DNA of 64,000 bases from Massilia sp. PAMC28688 (GCF_019443445.1 NZ_CP080378.1:186001-250000); one strand, 5' to 3'. Counted from the stretch's first letter, positions 1-11,054 are shown. The notes: generated from the sequence alone by a model not told the origin. Program-made: numbers and translations.

Positions 1-3000
1 ACGCCTTCCGCGATCACCTGCAGCTTCAGGCTGTGCGCCATGTTGATGATGGCCAGTACAATGGCCGCGTCGTCGGGATTGCTGGTCACTTCGCGCACAA
101 AGGCGATGTCGATCTTCAGCTTGTCGATCGGGAAGCGCTTGAGATAGGCCAGACTGGAGTAGCCGGTGCCGAAATCGTCGATCGAAATCTTGATGCCGAG
201 CGCCTTCAGGTTGCGCAGCACGGCGATGGTGTCTTCGGCATTGGACATGAGCGAGCTTTCGGTCAGCTCCAGTTCCAGCAGCTCGGGGGCGATCTCGTGG
301 ACCTTGAGCGCCCGCAGCACTTCTTCTTCCAGCCCGCCCAGGAAAAACTGGACCCCCGAGACGTTGACCGACAGGTGCACCGGGCCGACCTTGGACTTGC
401 CCCATTTGCTGATCAGGCGGCACGCTTCATTGAGCACCCAGGTGCCGACCGGGACAATCAGGCCGGTCTCTTCGAGCACCGGGATGAACAGCGCCGGCGA
501 CACCATGCCGTGCCCGGGCCGCTGCCAGCGGATCAGCGCTTCGGCGCCGCTGATGCGCCCCGACCCGATGTGCACCTTTGGCTGCAGGTAGAGCACGAAT
601 TCCTTGTTGTCGATGGCGCGGCGCAGCGCATTTTCCAGGTCCAGGCGGGCCAGCGACTGCGCGTTCATCTCCGCCGTGAAGAAGCGGTAGGCGTCGCGCC
701 CGGCTTCCTTGGCGCGGTACATGGCCGTGTCGGCGTATTTGATCAGGGTATCGGCATCGAGGCCGTCGTCAGGATAGATCGTGATGCCGATGCTGGACGT
801 GACGGTGACTTCATGGCCACCGAGGTCGAACGGGCGGCGCAGCGAATCGCGGATCTTGTCCACCACGGCCAGCGCGCCCTGCGGCCCTTCCGGCAGGATC
901 AGGATGGCGGCAAACTCGTCGCCGCCAAACCGGCCGACGGTATCGCGCACGCGCAGGCTGTCGACCAGGCGCGCCGAAAACTGGCGCAGCAGATCGTCGC
1001 CGCACGGGTGGCCAAGCGTGTCGTTGATGTTCTTGAAGCGGTCCACATCCAGGAACAGCACGCCCACCGACCAGTGATGCTCGGCGGCCTGCTCCAGCGA
1101 GCGGGTGAGCGAGGAATAGAACTGGCTGCGGTTGGGCAGGCCGGTCAGGGTATCGAAGTGGGCCAATTTGAGCAGGCGCGATTCCGATTCCTTGCGCTCG
1201 GTAATGTCGCGTGCCACTGCCACCAGAATCCAGTTGGCGCCCGAACGCAAGGTGCGGCGCTGTACCTCCACCGCCACTTCGCTGCCATCCTTGCGCATCA
1301 CGGTCAGCTCCGCCATGGCGCCGCTCTGGTCACCCGAGAGCAGCTTGTCATACAGGTCCTGCAGGCGCTCGCGGTCGCTGCCGCCGACGTTGTTCGTGCC
1401 CAGCGCCAGGTAGTCATTGCGCTCGTAGCCAAACATGCGGCACGCGGTGGCATTGACGTCCACGAACAGGCCGTCGGAGCGGTCGATCAGGAAGATGGCG
1501 TCGGCGGTGACGTCCATGGCCGTACGAAAGCGCCGCAGGTCTTCGTCGAGCCGGATGCGGGCCGTCATGTCGGCCGTCAGCTGCGCATGGTGGCGCTTGA
1601 TTTCGTCGTACAGCAGCAGGTTCTCGTAGGCCACCGCAATCTGGGCCGACACCGTCACCGCCACCCGTTCATCGACTTCCGAGAACGCGGCCGCGCCCAG
1701 TTTGTCGACCAGGTACAGCCAGCCATGCACCCGCTCGCGCGAGGCAATCGGCACGCCCAGGAAGGAATGGACCGGCGGGTGCGACTGCGGCAGGCCGAGG
1801 GCGCGCGGGTCGCCGCCCTCGTTCTCCATGCGCACCGGCTGGCGCTTTTCAAGCAGGGTATTGAGTACCCCCGCGCGCGGCGAACTGGAGACCACGCGCG
1901 CCTGGCGGTTGTCGCCGCAGGAGGAAAAGTAACTGAGTTCGTCGGCGCCCTCCTCCATCACCCCGATGCAGGCAAACTTGGCCACCGACACGTTCTGCGC
2001 CACGCGGCAGCCGATCTCGATCAGGGCGGCCGGGTCGCGCTCGGCCCCCAGTTCGATACCCAGCTCGATGAGCGACGTCAGGCGCAGGCTCACTGCCTGC
2101 AGGCTTGACAGACTGCTGGACAGCCGCCCCGTCATGTCGGCCAGTCCGTGGGAAGGGACGGCGGCATCGCCGTCGTTGTCGCTGGCCATGCGCGACAGGC
2201 CCTGGCTGCTGGACTCCACCTCATCGAGGTATTCGGCCACCGTGTTTTCGATCAGCGACATGGGGCTGGCGTCAACCGCCGCGCTGGCCATGGCCGGCAG
2301 GGCCTTCGGTTCGTTCATCCCCAGCGCTTCGTGGACCGTGCGCAGGATTTCATCGGGATCGGACGGCTTGCCCAGCACCCAGCGCACGCCGCACGCTTCG
2401 GCCATGTTGTGCGCTTCGCGTTCACGGTAGGTTGCGGTATAGAAGATGACGGGAATATCGGCGGTGGCCGGGTCGCCCTGCATGCGCGTGACGAATTCGT
2501 AGCCATCCATATTCGGCATGAGGATGTCGGAAATGACCAGGTCCGGTCTTTCCTTGCGCACCATGGCCAGGCCTTCAACGCCGTTGGACGCCTCCACCAG
2601 CCGGTGCCCGCCGTAGCCGAGCAGCGTGATGAGGAATTCGCGGTTGAGCACATGGTCGTCCACGATCAGGATCGTGGCCCGGCGCGGCTCCGGCGCCGGC
2701 GGTGCGGGCGTGGCGCCGCTGCGGCTGGTGAGGAAATTTTCAAGCTCGGTGACGAAGGTATCAGGCTCGATCGGCTTGCCGATGTAGCCGTCAAAGCCCG
2801 CTTCCAGCAGCCGTTCGCGGTCGCCCACCATGGCCAGCGCCGTCACCGCCAGCACGGGAATGTGGGCCAGCGCGGGATCGGCCTTGAGTGCGCCCACCAC
2901 GCCGTAGCCATCGAGCTTGGGCAGGTGGACGTCGCAGATGATCAGGTCGGGCCGGGTTTCACGGGCCGCCTCCACGCCGCTGGTGCCGTCGATTGCCATC

Positions 3001-3089
3001 AGGGGTGTATAGCCGAACGCTGTCAGCAGGTACACCATCAATTCCATGTTGGTGGGATTGTCTTCAATAATAAGAATCCGTGCCGACAC
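1..3089 (-). CDS. REC-REC-GAF-PAS-GGDEF-EAL c-di-GMP signalling protein, C-terminus beyond window
   Basis: About 1,029 residues are visible; the gene runs off the left edge inside the EAL domain. Domains in order: receiver 1 (residues ~1-118, CDVHLPKLDG), receiver 2 (~138-255, SDILMPNMDGYEF), GAF (~330-480), PAS (~500-610), GGDEF (~620-780) and EAL (from ~790). The cyclase motif GGDEF is intact and has an RVRD inhibitory site five residues before it; EALIRW and DDFGTGYSSL are also conserved, so both c-di-GMP synthesis and breakdown are possible. No membrane segment is seen, so it should be a soluble response-regulator-type protein. The start is GTG with GGGAG eight bases upstream. No partner kinase is adjacent, so its input is unknown. 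Confidence 0.9.
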   Translation of the reverse strand, partial: MSARILIIEDNPTNMELMVYLLTAFGYTPLMAIDGTSGVEAARETRPDLIICDVHLPKLDGYGVVGALKADPALAHIPVLAVTALAMVGDRERLLEAGFDGYIGKPIEPDTFVTELENFLTSRSGATPAPPAPEPRRATILIVDDHVLNREFLITLLGYGGHRLVEASNGVEGLAMVRKERPDLVISDILMPNMDGYEFVTRMQGDPATADIPVIFYTATYREREAHNMAEACGVRWVLGKPSDPDEILRTVHEALGMNEPKALPAMASAAVDASPMSLIENTVAEYLDEVESSSQGLSRMASDNDGDAAVPSHGLADMTGRLSSSLSSLQAVSLRLTSLIELGIELGAERDPAALIEIGCRVAQNVSVAKFACIGVMEEGADELSYFSSCGDNRQARVVSSSPRAGVLNTLLEKRQPVRMENEGGDPRALGLPQSHPPVHSFLGVPIASRERVHGWLYLVDKLGAAAFSEVDERVAVTVSAQIAVAYENLLLYDEIKRHHAQLTADMTARIRLDEDLRRFRTAMDVTADAIFLIDRSDGLFVDVNATACRMFGYERNDYLALGTNNVGGSDRERLQDLYDKLLSGDQSGAMAELTVMRKDGSEVAVEVQRRTLRSGANWILVAVARDITERKESESRLLKLAHFDTLTGLPNRSQFYSSLTRSLEQAAEHHWSVGVLFLDVDRFKNINDTLGHPCGDDLLRQFSARLVDSLRVRDTVGRFGGDEFAAILILPEGPQGALAVVDKIRDSLRRPFDLGGHEVTVTSSIGITIYPDDGLDADTLIKYADTAMYRAKEAGRDAYRFFTAEMNAQSLARLDLENALRRAIDNKEFVLYLQPKVHIGSGRISGAEALIRWQRPGHGMVSPALFIPVLEETGLIVPVGTWVLNEACRLISKWGKSKVGPVHLSVNVSGVQFFLGGLEEEVLRALKVHEIAPELLELELTESSLMSNAEDTIAVLRNLKALGIKISIDDFGTGYSSLAYLKRFPIDKLKIDIAFVREVTSNPDDAAIVLAIINMAHSLKLQVIAEG

Positions 3090-3235
3090 GATTTCCGCTC
3101 CCGTCCATGATCAAGCGCCTGGAATTTGAAACCGAAGGTTACAAATTACCACATTTGAAATGCGAAAGTGCTTGTCCATGACAATACTTTCGGGTCCACT
3201 CTATCACGGCTGGGAGGGATGTTGCCGAAGATTAT

Positions 3236-4174
3236 CTATGGTGTGAACAGGTCGGCCAGTTCCTGCATGAGGCGGTTGAGGATGCGCGGGTTGCGGCCCA
3301 TGGCCACATGGCCGATGCCGCCAAACTCGATGCTGCGCGCGCCGGGCAGCACGCTGGAGGTCTGGGGCGCGACGATATTGTCGTGATGGGTGAAGATGGA
3401 GGTGATCAGCGCGCGCCTGGCCGGCGTCTCAGATGCGCCCAGCTCGCGCAGCCAGTCGCATTCCGGGGCGTCCGGCCCGCCCGAGCGGCGCATCTGGGCC
3501 GCGTTCAGGCCAATACCCTTGCTGGCCAGGCTGGTGCCGAAATGGGGCGTGCCAAGCGTGAAAATGTGCGCCACGCGCGCCTCGCCATGGGCCCGCATAT
3601 ACGCCCTGGCCACCAGGCCGCCCATGCTGTGGGCGATGATGACGACCTTGGGGGCGTTGGTTTTAGCACACAGTGTCGCCACCGCCCGTTCAACCAGGGG
3701 CACATAGTCGTCGATGGCGCCGAGCATCGGTTCCAGGTCGAGCGAGGCGTGGCTGATGCCACCCGCGTCGAGCAGCGGCGTCAAATGCGACCAATAGCCG
3801 CTATTGCAGCCGTAACCATGCAGCAGCAGCACGGGCGGGTAAGTGCGGTTATCGTAAATACGCTCGCGCGCACTGGCGCGCGCCATGAACCACGAGGACT
3901 GCAGCAAGGTGGCGATGAATTCCTCGGCAAAAAGCTTCAGGCGCGCTCCGGCGGCGAGCTGGAAATTTGCCGGGGTGGCGCTGGAAAAACGGGCCGTCAT
4001 GAGAAAGTTGTTGGCCGTGATGAGCATGCGCACCACCAGCACGATGAGGGCCCCGGCGGCCAGCGCCAGCGGCCAGCTGGCAATGGTGCCCCCGCCAACC
4101 AGGGCCCAGGCAAAGAGCAGCGCACACGCCGCCTGCACCAGCAGCAGCCATCGCAGCAGCGTACGCGTCCTCAT
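3236..4174 (-). CDS. membrane-anchored alpha/beta hydrolase, lipase-like
   Basis: The 312-residue protein starts with two hydrophobic stretches (about residues 6-25 and 33-52), suggesting an N-terminal membrane anchor. The rest is an alpha/beta hydrolase: oxyanion-hole region LLLHGYGCNSGYW, nucleophile elbow AHSMGGLVARAYM (Ser), a likely acid in HHDNIVAP and a His in GIGHVAMGR. This resembles triacylglycerol lipases that release fatty acids from esters. It begins seven bases after the GMC oxidoreductase stop codon and has no clear ribosome site of its own, so it is probably translationally coupled as the last gene of a three-gene operon. The substrate cannot be read from the sequence. Confidence 0.85.
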   Translation of the reverse strand: MRTRTLLRWLLLVQAACALLFAWALVGGGTIASWPLALAAGALIVLVVRMLITANNFLMTARFSSATPANFQLAAGARLKLFAEEFIATLLQSSWFMARASARERIYDNRTYPPVLLLHGYGCNSGYWSHLTPLLDAGGISHASLDLEPMLGAIDDYVPLVERAVATLCAKTNAPKVVIIAHSMGGLVARAYMRAHGEARVAHIFTLGTPHFGTSLASKGIGLNAAQMRRSGGPDAPECDWLRELGASETPARRALITSIFTHHDNIVAPQTSSVLPGARSIEFGGIGHVAMGRNPRILNRLMQELADLFTP

Positions 4175-4181
4175 GCCGGGA

Positions 4182-5804
4182 CTAGGCGGCCACCAGACGC
4201 GCGGCCGGCTTGCCGGTCAGTTCCTGCGCCAGGATGCTGGCCAGGCGTGCGGTGATGCCATAGATGGACAGCTGCGGATTGGCGCCGATCGAGGTGGGAA
4301 ACAGCGAGCCGTCGTGCACCGACAGGTTGCTCACGCCGTGGTAGCGGCCGTTGGCGTTGACCACACCGAGGTTCTCGTCGTCCGACATGGCGCACCCGCC
4401 CATGACATGGGCCGAGACCACGCGCGTGATGAGCGGCGCAAAGTCGAGCGACTCGATGCCCTTTTTCGCCGCTGCCCAGGTGCTGTAGCGATCGGCCATT
4501 TCATGCACCGGCTGCACGGTTTTGGCGCCGGCCGCAAACTGGATTTCGGCCATGGAGAGCATGGAGCGCTTGACGCCGTCCCAGACAAAACCGGTAATCG
4601 GATAATCGAGCACCGCCGCCCCGCCGCTGCCCAGCTGCACGGTGCCGCCCTGCGACTGCTCGTGAAAGCCGTCGCGCAGCAGGGCAAGCAGGGCATGCAC
4701 GTGCGGGTACTGGCGCATCATGTCGGCGTGCGCCTGGCCATAACCGGCCATGGTGGTTGACAGCAGCAGCGGATGCAGGGGCGGCGCTTCGAGCTTGTAG
4801 CCGATCGGCCCGTCAATGGCCTGGGTGTCGAGGAAGTGGTCGGAATAAATGGTTTGCGGCGCGCCCGCATAGCCATCCACGCGCTGCTCGAAGATGCCGG
4901 CCGAGATCACGGTGGGATGCAAGAAGGTACGCTTGCCCAGCAGGCCATGCGGGTCGGGCGCCTTTGAGCGCAGCAGCAGGCCGGGCGAATTGATGGCGCC
5001 TCCGGCCACCACGAAGTGCCTGGCGCGTAGCACGATGGTGCGACCGGTCGGCGCCAGGCCGTCGGCATCGAGGGCCGTGACCACCAGGCTGTCCACGCGC
5101 TCGCCCTTGAACACCAGGCGCTCGGCGCGCGCATGGGTCAGGAGCGTGGCCTTGTGCTCGAGCGCGGCGGGGATGGTGGTGACCAGCATCGACTGCTTGG
5201 CGTTGGTGGGACAGCCCATGCCGCAGTAGCCCAGGTTCCAGCAGCCCTTCACGTTGCGCATGATGGCGGCGGCGGGAATACCCAGCTGCGCGGCGCCGCG
5301 CTTGAGCAGGTCGTTGTTTTCGTTGGGCGGCGTGAGCCAGGTACTCACGTGCAAGCGCTGCTCCATCATGAGAAACCACGGGGCCAGCGCTTCGGCGCTG
5401 TAGCCGGCCAGCCCGAAATGCTTCTGCCAGTATTCGAGCGTGGGGGTGGGCGTGCGGAAGCTGGACGTCCAGTTGACAGTGGTGGAGCCGCCCACGGTGC
5501 GGCCCTGCAGGATGTTGATTGCCTTGTCGCGCGTCTTGCGCGCCGCCGACTCCTGGTACAGGGTCGGATAGGCTTCTGCCTCGCGCATCTTGAAGTCCCG
5601 GGAAGACTTGAGCGCGCCCTCCTCCACGATCAGCACCTTCAGGCCCGAGCGGGCCAGGATTTCGGCCGTGACCCCGCCACCGGCACCGCTGCCGACAATG
5701 ACCACATCCGCTTCCATGGTGCGGTCGGATGTGAGCGTGGCCGCATCGGTGACGCTCCAGCCGCCTGCCACGCCGGCCTGGATCGGATCAGGAATCACAC
5801 TCAT
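4182..5804 (-). CDS. GMC family FAD-dependent oxidoreductase
   Basis: 540 residues. The N-terminus has the FAD-binding fold (DVVIVGSGAGGGVTAEIL, followed by VLIVEEG), then the GMC signature GRTVGGSTTVNW, and the C-terminus carries the catalytic His/Asn pair in HVMGGCAMSDD and GANPQLSIYG. GMC enzymes oxidise alcohols, sugars or sterols. A longer open frame exists upstream, but the ATG at 5804 fits: it overlaps the stop of the preceding gene by four bases (ATGA), which is typical of coupled translation. The preceding gene is a Tat-exported gluconate-dehydrogenase-subunit-3-like protein, so this large subunit is probably carried to the periplasm in complex with it. The substrate is unknown; the lipase downstream suggests a lipid-derived alcohol, which is only inference. 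Confidence 0.88.
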   Translation of the reverse strand: MSVIPDPIQAGVAGGWSVTDAATLTSDRTMEADVVIVGSGAGGGVTAEILARSGLKVLIVEEGALKSSRDFKMREAEAYPTLYQESAARKTRDKAINILQGRTVGGSTTVNWTSSFRTPTPTLEYWQKHFGLAGYSAEALAPWFLMMEQRLHVSTWLTPPNENNDLLKRGAAQLGIPAAAIMRNVKGCWNLGYCGMGCPTNAKQSMLVTTIPAALEHKATLLTHARAERLVFKGERVDSLVVTALDADGLAPTGRTIVLRARHFVVAGGAINSPGLLLRSKAPDPHGLLGKRTFLHPTVISAGIFEQRVDGYAGAPQTIYSDHFLDTQAIDGPIGYKLEAPPLHPLLLSTTMAGYGQAHADMMRQYPHVHALLALLRDGFHEQSQGGTVQLGSGGAAVLDYPITGFVWDGVKRSMLSMAEIQFAAGAKTVQPVHEMADRYSTWAAAKKGIESLDFAPLITRVVSAHVMGGCAMSDDENLGVVNANGRYHGVSNLSVHDGSLFPTSIGANPQLSIYGITARLASILAQELTGKPAARLVAA

Positions 5805-6325
5805 GCCAGCTCCTTCATGGGGCCGGGATAGCCAATGCTGTCCCAGGTGGAGGGATCGGCGTACCATGCGCCGATGATCAGGTCGTGCAGGGCATGGTAA
5901 GCCGTTTGCAGCATGTCGAGCCGGTGGAAGCGCCACGCCTGCAGGAACTCGCCCACCTGGTCGGGCCGCGCCGCACGCCAGCCGCCGGACACGCCCGTGA
6001 GCAGGCGGCGCGCGGGCGCCAGGGCCAGCAAGCCAAACAGATCCTGTACTTCCTTCTGGGCGGCCAGGGGCAGGCCCAGGATAGCCTGGTGGACGCGGCC
6101 GGTGGTGGCGACGATGGCAGTGGTGCGGGCGGCCCCGTCCACGGGCAGGGCGCCGGCGAGCATGGCAGGGACGATCGCGTCGAGGGCGGCCCTGGCTTCG
6201 CCATCGAGCACAAAGCGCTGCAGGGGGCTGGAAGCCTGGGTGTAGCGATACAGCCCGCCACCGGCGGCAAGCGTGACTGCCGCCAGCGCGCCCACTTTCA
6301 TGAATGTCCTGCGATTGGTCCCCAT
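5801..6325 (-). CDS. Tat-signal protein, gluconate 2-dehydrogenase subunit 3-like
   Basis: 174 residues from the ATG at 6325, chosen because it puts the twin-arginine motif NRRTFMKVG right at the N-terminus; a start 13 codons earlier would bury it. A hydrophobic Ala-rich segment and a likely cleavage site follow. The mature part (LDAIVPAMLAGALPVDG, WRFHRLDMLQTAYHALHDL, AWYADPSTWDSIGYPGP) matches the small gamma subunit family that pairs with GMC dehydrogenases. The family role is to help fold and export the catalytic subunit through the Tat system. First gene of the operon with the GMC enzyme (4-base overlap). No cytochrome c subunit is found next to them, so the electron acceptor is not evident. 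Confidence 0.85.
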   Translation of the reverse strand: MGTNRRTFMKVGALAAVTLAAGGGLYRYTQASSPLQRFVLDGEARAALDAIVPAMLAGALPVDGAARTTAIVATTGRVHQAILGLPLAAQKEVQDLFGLLALAPARRLLTGVSGGWRAARPDQVGEFLQAWRFHRLDMLQTAYHALHDLIIGAWYADPSTWDSIGYPGPMKELA

Positions 6326-6430
6326 GTCCCTGATTCCATGTATTTTTTTGCTAGTGTACGCCAATCCGGGAGGCGGATTTGCCGGGAAACTAGAGTGATC
6401 CGTCTACTCGTTTCTGGTACAACGTCAGTC

Positions 6431-7126
6431 ATGAAGAAAGACATTCTGGCCCAAAAACTGGAACAACAGCTCAGGACCGTGGCCGCCGAGCGCCTCGCTG
6501 CCAAGCGTGAACCGGGCTTGCTGGCATCGCGCACGGCGCTCAAGCAGTATCAGGCGGCGCGGCTGGCCAGCTCGCATGCGGACCTGCTGGCCCACCCCAA
6601 TACCGGCGACGCGGCCAGGTTCTTCCTCGAAGAACTGTATGGCTCGCAGGACCTGAGCCAGCGCGACATTGACCTGGGACGCATCATCCCCACGCTGCAA
6701 AAAATGCTCACCTATGAAGCGCTTCACACGATCACGGACGCGATCGTGCTCGACGCGCTGTCCGAGCAGCTCGATACGGCCATGGCGCGCGTGCTGGGAA
6801 CGGAATTTACCGAAGGCATGTACATTGCGGCCTACCGCACGGCCACCACGCGCGAGGAGCGCTTGCGGCAGCTGGACCTGGTGCAGGAACTGGGCGGCTC
6901 GCTGTGCGACCTGGTAAATATTCCCCTTCTGGCAATGACGCTCACCATCATGAAGGGACCGGCCAGGGTGGCTGGCCTGTCGAATCTGCACAAGTTCCTG
7001 GAACGGGGATTTACCACGTTCAAGAAAATGCGCAAGCCGCGCGACTTCGTTGCCACCATCGTCGCGCGCGAACGCCAGGTGATGGAAAACATCTTTGAAG
7101 GCCGGATGGATTCGTTTGGCCAGTAG
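6431..7126 (+). CDS. FFLEELY-motif protein of unknown function
   Basis: 231 residues from the ATG at 6431; the open frame extends further upstream but that part lies antisense to the Tat protein gene. The protein is soluble and mostly alpha-helical, with the motif ARFFLEELYGSQDL near residue 65 and repeated charged helices after it. I recognise it only as a conserved family named for the FFLEELY motif that is common in beta- and gammaproteobacteria; no biochemical function is known to me. It has no signal peptide or membrane segment. It is divergent from the GMC operon and convergent with trmJ, so it is likely a single-gene unit. Confidence 0.75.
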   Translation: MKKDILAQKLEQQLRTVAAERLAAKREPGLLASRTALKQYQAARLASSHADLLAHPNTGDAARFFLEELYGSQDLSQRDIDLGRIIPTLQKMLTYEALHTITDAIVLDALSEQLDTAMARVLGTEFTEGMYIAAYRTATTREERLRQLDLVQELGGSLCDLVNIPLLAMTLTIMKGPARVAGLSNLHKFLERGFTTFKKMRKPRDFVATIVARERQVMENIFEGRMDSFGQ

Positions 7127-7170
7127 CGTGCCCATCGGTCCCGGGCGGGCGCCATGGCAGTGCTGGCCAG

Positions 7171-7923
7171 CTACTTGGCTGCCTTGATGATTTGCCGCGC
7201 AATGCCGCGCAAGATATTGACTTCTTCCGTTTCCAGCTGCGTGCGGGAAAACAGGCGCTTCAGGCGCGGCATGAGTTTCTTGGGATTGTTCGCATCCAGG
7301 AAATCGATCTGCACCAGCGCCTGTTCCAGGTGGGCAAACATGCCCTCGATCTGCTCCAGGCTGGCCGCGTCGCCATGAAAGCCGATATTGCTGGCCGGCG
7401 CCACCGCGCCATCGGCCACCCGGCATTCATAGGCGAGCACCTGCAGCGCCTGGGCCAGGTTGAGCGAGGAATAATCGGGATTGGCGGGAATATTGATCAG
7501 CACATTGCACTGCTCGACGATCTGGTTCGGCAGCCCGAACCGTTCATTACCGAAAATGAGCGCGGCCGACAGCTCGCCCTGCCCCGCCACGTGGCCTGCG
7601 AATTCGCGCGGCGTCCATACCGGTGGCGAGAATTCGCGGAGCCGGGCCGAGACCGCGGCCGCAAAGTTGCATCCTTCCAGCGCTTCGGCCATGCTGCTCA
7701 CGGTACGCGCGCCTTCCAGGACATCGAGCGCGCCGCTGGCAAAGGCGATGGCTTCGGCATCGCGCGTCATGTCCGGGAAGCGGGGATTGACCAGCACCAG
7801 CTCGCCAAAGCCCATGGTTTTCATGGCACGCGCTGCAGCGCCAATATTGCCGGCGCGGCTCGTTTCGACCAGGACGAATCGGAGGCGCTGAAAAACAGAA
7901 GTGGGTGTTTGGGGCATGTTCAT
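7171..7923 (-). CDS. trmJ: tRNA (cytidine/uridine-2'-O-)-methyltransferase TrmJ
   Basis: 250 residues of the SpoU/TrmH (SPOUT) class. Motif 1 is VETSRAGNIGAAARAMKTMG, motif 2 LIFGNERFGLPN and motif 3 IPANPDYSSLNLAQALQVLAYE, the knotted SAM-binding region. TrmJ methylates the 2'-hydroxyl of position 32 in several tRNAs using S-adenosylmethionine. The gene is divergent from suhB with about 170 bases between them, the same neighbourhood seen in Escherichia coli and many other proteobacteria, which supports the assignment over other SpoU methylases. Confidence 0.93.
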   Translation of the reverse strand: MNMPQTPTSVFQRLRFVLVETSRAGNIGAAARAMKTMGFGELVLVNPRFPDMTRDAEAIAFASGALDVLEGARTVSSMAEALEGCNFAAAVSARLREFSPPVWTPREFAGHVAGQGELSAALIFGNERFGLPNQIVEQCNVLINIPANPDYSSLNLAQALQVLAYECRVADGAVAPASNIGFHGDAASLEQIEGMFAHLEQALVQIDFLDANNPKKLMPRLKRLFSRTQLETEEVNILRGIARQIIKAAK

Positions 7924-8092
7924 TTAAAATAGCGGCATCGCGCAGGTTCGGGCAAGTAAAACAAGGCTTATCAAGGCCGCGATTTTACCCAGTTCGCTGA
8001 CGCACCGCTCTTTAATTCATTCTTATTCTCTATCGTTTGCTGCGCCCGCCCGGGCGCTGTGGGCGTTAGCGTTCTCTTACCGGAAGCCAAAC

Positions 8093-8881
8093 ATGCACCC
8101 AATGCTCAACACGGCCATCAAGGCCGCCCGCCGCGCCGCCACCGTCATCCAGCGCGCCTCGTTCGACGTCGACCGCCTCAGCGTTACCGAAAAACAACAC
8201 AACGATTTCGTGACCGATGTGGACCAGGCGGCAGAACAGGCCATCATCGAGACCCTGCTCAAGGCCTATCCCGAGCATGCCATCCTGGCCGAGGAATCGG
8301 GTGCTTCTTCCAATTTGAACGATGAGAGTGAATTCGCGTGGATCATCGACCCCATCGATGGCACCACCAACTTCATGCACGGCTATCCCAACTATTGCAT
8401 TTCCATCGCCCTGTCCCAGCGCGGCGTCATCACCCAGGCCGTGGTGTACGACCCGGTGCGCAATGACCTGTACACCGCGACCAAGGGCGCCGGCGCCTAC
8501 CTCAACGACAAGCGCATCCGCGTGACCAAGCATGACCGCCTGTCCAACACCCTGTTGTGCACCGGCCACGCGGCCGGGCCGCGCGCCCTCGAAGACTACA
8601 TGCGCATGTACAAGGCGGTGGCCGAGCGTTGCCAGGCCGTGCGCAGTTCGGGCTCGGCCGCGCTGGAACTGGCCAACGTGGCTGCCGGGCGCAGCGACGG
8701 CTTCTACGAAAAAGGCTTGAAGGCCTGGGATATCGCGGCCGGTGCGCTGCTCGTGACCGAAGCCGGCGGCATCGTTGGCGAGTTCAATGGCGAGTCGGCC
8801 TACCTCTACAAGGGCGACATTATTGCCGCCAGCCCGAAGGTGTTCGGGCAAATGGTGACCCTCCTGTCGCCATTCGCGTAA
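8093..8881 (+). CDS. suhB: inositol-1-monophosphatase SuhB
   Basis: 262 residues, beginning MHPMLNTAIKAARRAA as in E. coli SuhB. Mg-dependent phosphatase motifs are complete: EHAILAEESG (metal-binding Glu), WIIDPIDGTTNFMHGYP (metal-binding Asp residues) and AWDIAAGALLVTEAGG (C-terminal metal-binding Asp). It removes phosphate from inositol monophosphate in vitro; in enterobacteria the protein also binds RNA polymerase and helps ribosomal RNA transcription and folding. It is divergent from trmJ. Confidence 0.95.
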   Translation: MHPMLNTAIKAARRAATVIQRASFDVDRLSVTEKQHNDFVTDVDQAAEQAIIETLLKAYPEHAILAEESGASSNLNDESEFAWIIDPIDGTTNFMHGYPNYCISIALSQRGVITQAVVYDPVRNDLYTATKGAGAYLNDKRIRVTKHDRLSNTLLCTGHAAGPRALEDYMRMYKAVAERCQAVRSSGSAALELANVAAGRSDGFYEKGLKAWDIAAGALLVTEAGGIVGEFNGESAYLYKGDIIAASPKVFGQMVTLLSPFA

Positions 8882-9094
8882 AATACGGCACTAAGTTGTA
8901 ACGGGAGTCACAAATGATTCCCGCACCCACCTTAAAATTTCCACAGCGAAATCCATTTGGTTTAGACTTGCTGTTGTGATACTGCATTGCCCGGTGGCGC
9001 TCTCCCAGTGCCTGCGCCACCACGGATTCTTAATTCGATTGCCTGTGACTGGCGCCCTATTGCGGCGGCGGGCCGATCTCACCATAAAGCTAAC

Positions 9095-10462
<1,368 letters not shown>

Positions 10463-10486
10463 GCCGGGCGACTGAAGTGGAAACTG

Positions 10487-10510
10487 CCCCCGGCCTGTCC
10501 GGGGGTTTTT
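10487..10510 (+). terminator. Rho-independent terminator of rhlE
   Basis: Stem CCCCCGG / CCGGGGG with a five-base loop, followed by five T residues. It lies 24 bases after the rhlE stop codon. Confidence 0.9.
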
Positions 10511-10594
10511 GTTGGTGCATGCTGCTTGCCTCGCTTGCGCGCAAGCAGATCCTGGCATACACTTGACCACTCAAGCATTTATGAAGGATTAATC

Positions 10595-11041
10595 ATGCAT
10601 CAGCAAACTACTGCCACCGATTTTTGCCTGCGGCTGGCGCGCGCGCACGCCGTGCTGGTGCGCCGCTATGACAATGCGCTGGGCAGCCAGCACGGCATCA
10701 GCTTTAGCGACTTCCAGCTCCTCAATCACCTGGCGCGCGCCCCGGGTGGACGATTGCGGCGGGTGGACCTGGCCGAACGGGTGGGCCTGACCGCCTCCGG
10801 CGTCACCCGCACCCTGCTGCCGCTGGAAAAGATCGGCCTGATCACGCGTGAAGCGGACCCGCGCGACGCCCGCGTCGGCTATGCCGTCATCACAGCTGCG
10901 GGGCAAGAGCTGGCAGGCAATGCGACCGATGTCGTGGACCTGGTCAGCCGCGAAGCGGTGCGCGGGCTTGCACCGGAGCAGACCGTGGCCATGGCCACCG
11001 TGCTGGGCGACATTGCAGGGATGCATTCGACGAACAGCTAG
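10595..11041 (+). CDS. MarR family transcriptional regulator
   Basis: 148 residues from the ATG at 10595, which has AAGGA eight bases upstream; the frame stays open further upstream but without a ribosome site. It is a winged-helix protein: helix-turn-helix VDLAERVGLTASGVTRTLLPL and the wing READPRDARVGYAVIT, with the basic Asp-Pro-Arg-Asp loop typical of MarR. Such proteins are dimeric repressors released by small ligands. The next gene is convergent and the previous one ends in a terminator, so its target is not given by context. Confidence 0.9.
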   Translation: MHQQTTATDFCLRLARAHAVLVRRYDNALGSQHGISFSDFQLLNHLARAPGGRLRRVDLAERVGLTASGVTRTLLPLEKIGLITREADPRDARVGYAVITAAGQELAGNATDVVDLVSREAVRGLAPEQTVAMATVLGDIAGMHSTNS

Positions 11042-11054
11042 CAACAGCCTCACA

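Noticed and set aside
33..2108. Long open frame on the plus strand opposite the c-di-GMP protein gene
   Set aside because: It is antisense to a gene with intact REC, GGDEF and EAL motifs; its protein has shadow composition (His/Gln/Arg/Ala-rich) and no recognisable domain or ribosome site.
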